Shown: piece after piece, positions 60,106 through 64,000 of the stretch | Position numbering within the stretch: the first letter of the stretch is position 1 | How the letters are laid out: every line of letters begins with the position of its first letter | NCBI GenBank assembly: GCA_950295325.1 | Contig: OX485807.1 | Span: 20,927,666-20,991,665 of the forward strand | DNA: 64,000 nucleotides | Direction of reading: 5' to 3' | Source: Polytrichum commune | Lineage: Eukaryota; Streptophyta; Polytrichopsida; Polytrichales; Polytrichaceae | Made by a program: the position numbers and the translations under genes | Notes under the pieces: generated by a model | Told to the model about the DNA's origin: nothing | What the model saw: only the letters and a program-made list of their open reading frames with translations | Database searches by the model: none

Positions 60106-61157
60106 TAAAAAAACAAGAAAATAAACATCAATATTTTTGTTGGAGTGAATTTGAGCCCATCGGCCTATCTTGTTCAAGAGTACCTAATTGCACATATCAC
60201 CATAAATCTTCTTAAGCATGTTATTGTTGTTGGAGGCCCTCTTCTCTTCACTTTTATTCTGTTTGGTGCAACTCTTCTTCTCTTCACGTTGTTGTTGTTA
60301 CCTCCAGCCTTCTCTCCCTTCCTCTTCTTTCAAGTAAAGTGTCAATGATGCCTTTGTATGGATATTTTCATCACGTTGGTTGAACTCTCTTTAAATGGGT
60401 TTCATTCTTTGTGATGTTGGATCTCCATATCGATGGTGGATTTTGGGAGGTTGCTGAACCTATATCTCGAGTTATTTGCATTAATGTCATGATGCGCTTC
60501 TATGGTGGAGAAAAAAGTTCTGGCCTCTGTCAACTTTGTGTACACAACTCTCAAATGTTCAGTGCATTATAGTATTACGTGGCACGCCCGCAACTTGCAC
60601 AAAGTGAAATATTCTTGTGGGTTATTTTGTGGTCAGAAATGCAAGGTGAACAGCAACAGATGATACAATGAGAATGTAGTTGGTCTTGCATCCTGGCTTC
60701 AACTAGTGTAAAGTTGAAGACAGGAGCTTCGCAAGAGACGGAGATGGAGGTTGCAAGCTGTTAAATACATATAATTCAAAGCAAATTTGATGCTTATGGA
60801 CGATGTTGGCATTTTGTCTACGCTCATGGTACAATACTATACTGTTTGGGTGGTTATGAGGATCCACGGCCAGTGCAACTTGTGTTTGACTACACAAGAC
60901 AAGAAGCTATAATAATGGAAATGCACCACCTTGAGACTTTGTATTGGTGAATAAGAAAGTGAAATTAGTGCATGTCATGCGACCGATCCTGAAGTGGCTA
61001 TTCATTTGGCATGATTGTATGCTTGTATGTTATTTAAATTGTTGTGCTGTCCAGCAATCTCCTGGCTTCTACACAATCGCTTCTTGTAATGCATGTAATT
61101 GCTAATCTCATGCACCAAAAAAATCTCAATCAGTTATGAAATTCACTTTACTAATGT
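60106..61157. other. Intergenic DNA, nothing recognised
   Basis: A single TACCTAATTGCACATATCAC fragment at about 60,180 resembles the ends of the neighbouring MITEs. No gene is supported. Confidence 0.4.
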
Positions 61158-61368
61158 GTGCAATCAAGTTGACCTTGCGATTAGGTTGTGTCTTTGCCCT
61201 TGCAAAAATGCCTTGGGTCAAAACTAATTCACAAAAACTTATGACTTTTTTATTGATCTGTATAGAAACCACAGAAAAAGAGGTTTAATGTTCTTTATTA
61301 ATGTGGTAACAAATATTCACAATACTGTGGAAAAGTTGATAAATTAGCACGTGTCAACCTAATTGCAC
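61158..61368. mobile_element. MITE with TGCAATTAGGT ends, copy 2 (about 211 bp)
   Basis: It starts GTGCAATCAAGTTGACC and ends TGTCAACCTAATTGCAC. The interior, 'TGTCTTTGCCCTTGCA' and 'TTAATGTGGTAACA', matches copy 1. Non-coding and unassigned. Confidence 0.72.
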
Positions 61369-61837
61369 GTATCAGTGTAGATGTAATTATTAATATCATG
61401 CACACACGAACACTCTGATTGAGATTCTAAGCAATCCAAGTTCCAGTTGAAAGTTGTAAGGAGATTGTGAGCTCAGTGTGTGGATTGAGAAACAAAAGCA
61501 CTAGTGAAGTATACAAACTTCTTATAACAGACAAGAATCAGGCCATTTAGCTATGAGGTGGACCATTCGTCCAATTTTGATGGTGCAATAAACTCAGTAG
61601 ATCATCCAGATTGACACGAAACGTATGCAATTTCACTGTATCCGTTTACATTCTTAGTACAGGCATCCAGCTCATAGAGAGAATAAAATTCGAGACCCCA
61701 GGTTGGCTCGAGCGTGTTGGGTTCACACTAATCTGACTAAATTTTCATAACATATACCCTAAGGTGCAATTTCACCAAGTTTCTTTTATAAAATAGGAAG
61801 TGACATTTGGTTTTGGAAACTCACGCACATTTTGATT

Positions 61838-63781
61838 TTAATTCCTTTGTGCTTCCTTGAGTCGCTCCTTAAGAGTTGACATCCTCCCTGAAGAAGGAAG
61901 ATTGAGGGCCATAAGTGCGCGGCGAACTTCCTGCACATCCATGGCTTCAATTTGCTCATCTGACATGGCTCCCGAAAGAGATTGGGGAAGAGGTGGCGGT
62001 GCCGGTTCTGCGCCACCAAGCATCCGCGGCAACGCTTTCCATGGAATGCGTTTTCTAGCCTGAAAGCTCACCAAGAGAGGATTTTGTTGTTACAACCTTT
62101 CACTTGCACCTTAACCCTTAACCCCCTAAGCGTCTAATAAGACAACCAATCTTGGCCTCTACAAGCACAAATACATGTATTTGAGCTATGTAATGCGAGT
62201 TTTAGCCAATTGTGTCAAAAGTGACCCTATCTAAACTTACCTCGTTCTTCAAGTGCTCTTGGATGCAAATGCGTACTTGATATTTGATCATCAATGTCAC
62301 ATATGATTATTTTTCCTTTTCTCCTTGACACAAGATAATATACTAAATATGGCCTTAAACCCATGAATATAAATATTACAATTTTAAAAATTAGGTGAGG
62401 CTCGTAGACTTTGTATGTCTATGTCGTGCATTGAGTCCCTGGTTACATTGGTGATGACATGGGAAGGTAGTAATGGAACATACTTCACTGACAAGCTTCT
62501 CAAGTTCCTTGTATGTTGGCTGGGCGGGAAATACTCCAATCATCTCTGCAGTTCCATCTGATGCCATCAAGAAAACCTACACATGTCCACCACAAAAGAT
62601 CTATTAAGCTGCAGATATAAACAGTCATCAAATTCGTTTCAGAATCAAAATTTGGATGCAAAAGTTATAGCAGGTTAAAGTGAAGATTCTCTTTCTCTTT
62701 AAGTGGTCAATTAGGCCTTCTTGTCTTGGCAAATATCTTTTTGGTGTCCATTCTTAACTACCAACCTTGCCATATATTAATAAATATAGGTGTGTAATTA
62801 AGAAGACTGACCATATAAGGCCCACCTACCTCACAGAATGTGAGAAAATGGTAATTTTCTTTTATCCCTTCGCCATAGGAAATCAGATGTATTTACACAA
62901 TACTTTTATGTAACAATGACGAGGATAATTTGGAATGTAAAGAATGTGATAACATGGATGTATAGAATGAAAGTCCATACTTGCCAATCTGCTGGGAAGC
63001 ATTTCAATATACGCACGACTCCACCTGAGCTGGAGGTGACATTAGAAGCCTCGCCCACACGTTGCTCAATCAATGTATAGGTGTCCTCAAACGTGTTTAC
63101 AAATTCCTCAGCCTGTCTGTCAAACATAGAAATAATCAGTATGACACAAAATGAACCTCCTGCATATCAGATATTCAAGTAAGTCAAATGAATATAATAT
63201 TTTTCCAACAACAGCCACTGCGCATATAATACTGGATTATAGTTGGAACTTGATTACTGGAAGCAATGATGCATACTTGCCACAATGCCAGTAAAATAAC
63301 CACTAAAAATTGCTGGTCGGTTAGCTGATCAGTACTAAGCATGCACAATATTGGGAGTGATCCCAATATTGATGACTGGAGAAAACCCAATTGAATAATC
63401 TTATAACCACAAGAACAAGCATAGGGGGTTTCTACAATGGGATACAAATTGGGTCCAAATATGACCTTTTCCAAGGACCAAAGCCGAAATCAGAAACCAC
63501 TTGACCTGCGGAACGCCATTGTGGGTTTACCAAAAGGAGCGGCCGGTTTTCGTCACTGCTAGCTAGTGACCGCACCTGGATTCATACAAAGTTAAAATCA
63601 GACATTAGACGATGAACAAATTTGATGATATGGCTTGCATGACTATGGAGAGCGTGGAGATAGTTGAAAAATCCTCGTACAAAATCCTCCATTGCTAAGG
63701 CCACGTTCATTCACAAATTGAATCCAAACAATAAAGGTATCCTTTACCTGAATGGGACTTCTCGTTGGGAGTTCATCAACT
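61838..63781 (-). CDS. DUF1995 domain protein with C-terminal SAP-like domain (5' part outside or unresolved)
   Basis: Exons 63,781-63,748 (a 34-nt micro-exon, tentative), 63,575-63,466, 63,116-62,981, 62,576-62,484 and 62,059-61,838 join in frame with GT-AG junctions and end in TAA. The reading gives the DUF1995 hallmarks: 'RPLLLVNPQWRSAGQVVSDF', 'GFGPWKRQAEEFVNTFEDTY', 'VRILKCFPADWQVFLMASDG' and 'IGVFPAQPTYKELEKLVSE'. DUF1995 proteins of plants and cyanobacteria are linked to plastid function; LPA3 (photosystem II assembly) is a member. The last exon adds 'ARKRIPWKALPRMLGG', then a SAP-like helix pair, 'DVQEVRRALMALNLPSSGRM' and TLKERLKEAQ. SAP motifs usually bind nucleic acid. I cannot say which DUF1995 subfamily this is. 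The N-terminus with any transit peptide is not seen. Confidence 0.85.
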
Positions 63782-64000
63782 CTGAATTTCCATTGGTTGT
63801 TTTGCACACAATATTAATAATATCTTGTCACTTGTGGTGAATGCTCAGAGGTAGTGTTTGAATTTGAATAAAGAGCAAACTATTCGGTTCACTGAGGGCC
63901 AAACTCATTTTAACACCTCTTGACATGGCAAAATGAGTTTGACTCATGATGAACCAATATAGAATGTTCTTTGTTCAAACCTCCACACGCATGTACTCAC

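Overview
This is nuclear DNA of a land plant. The evidence is spliced genes with GT-AG introns and plant gene families: sphingoid-base hydroxylase, NF-YC, F-box, and a DUF1995 gene of a plastid-type family. It is gene-poor and crowded with cut-and-paste DNA transposons. A moss or another seed-free plant is my best guess, because Plavaka/KDZ-like and Tc1-type DD34E elements are not what I expect in a seed plant. I cannot name the species from sequence alone.

Layout. 1-1,370: GT-rich, low-complexity DNA with a degenerate internal duplication. 1,371-5,084: sphinganine C4-hydroxylase gene copy 1 with its flanks. 5,170-18,471: a complete 13.3 kb Mutator-like element (MULE) with 85-bp terminal inverted repeats and a near-perfect 9-bp target duplication. 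It holds two convergent genes: a MULE transposase (+, 6,031-8,936) and a long spliced gene for a C48/Ulp1-type protease (-, 15,877-10,205). An exon of the protease gene is interrupted by a 1,187-bp non-autonomous CACTA element, which itself carries a tRNA-like (SINE-type) segment. 19,188-19,481: a TA-flanked MITE. About 20.9-23.1 kb: a decayed Plavaka-like (KDZ) transposase. 25,395-29,106: hydroxylase copy 2, a 3.7 kb direct duplicate of the first copy that differs by one residue in the protein.

29.8-30.5 kb: a short F-box gene (-). 32,808-34,445: a Tc1-type DD34E transposon with TA target duplications and a nonsense-broken transposase. 37.6-41.5 kb: an NF-YC transcription-factor gene (-) with a polyglutamine N-terminus. 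41.7-61.8 kb: no convincing host gene, but at least five families of small inverted-repeat elements, some nested and two with duplicated 8-bp targets. 61,838-63,781: the 3' part of a DUF1995 gene with a C-terminal SAP-like domain (-), running towards the right edge.

How the parts work together. The host genes look unrelated (sphingolipid hydroxylation, ubiquitin-ligase targeting, CCAAT-box transcription, plastid function). The coherent system is the MULE, in which one pair of long TIRs mobilises both a transposase and a SUMO-protease-like gene. Its non-coding parts share a recurring short motif read in the sense direction of both genes.
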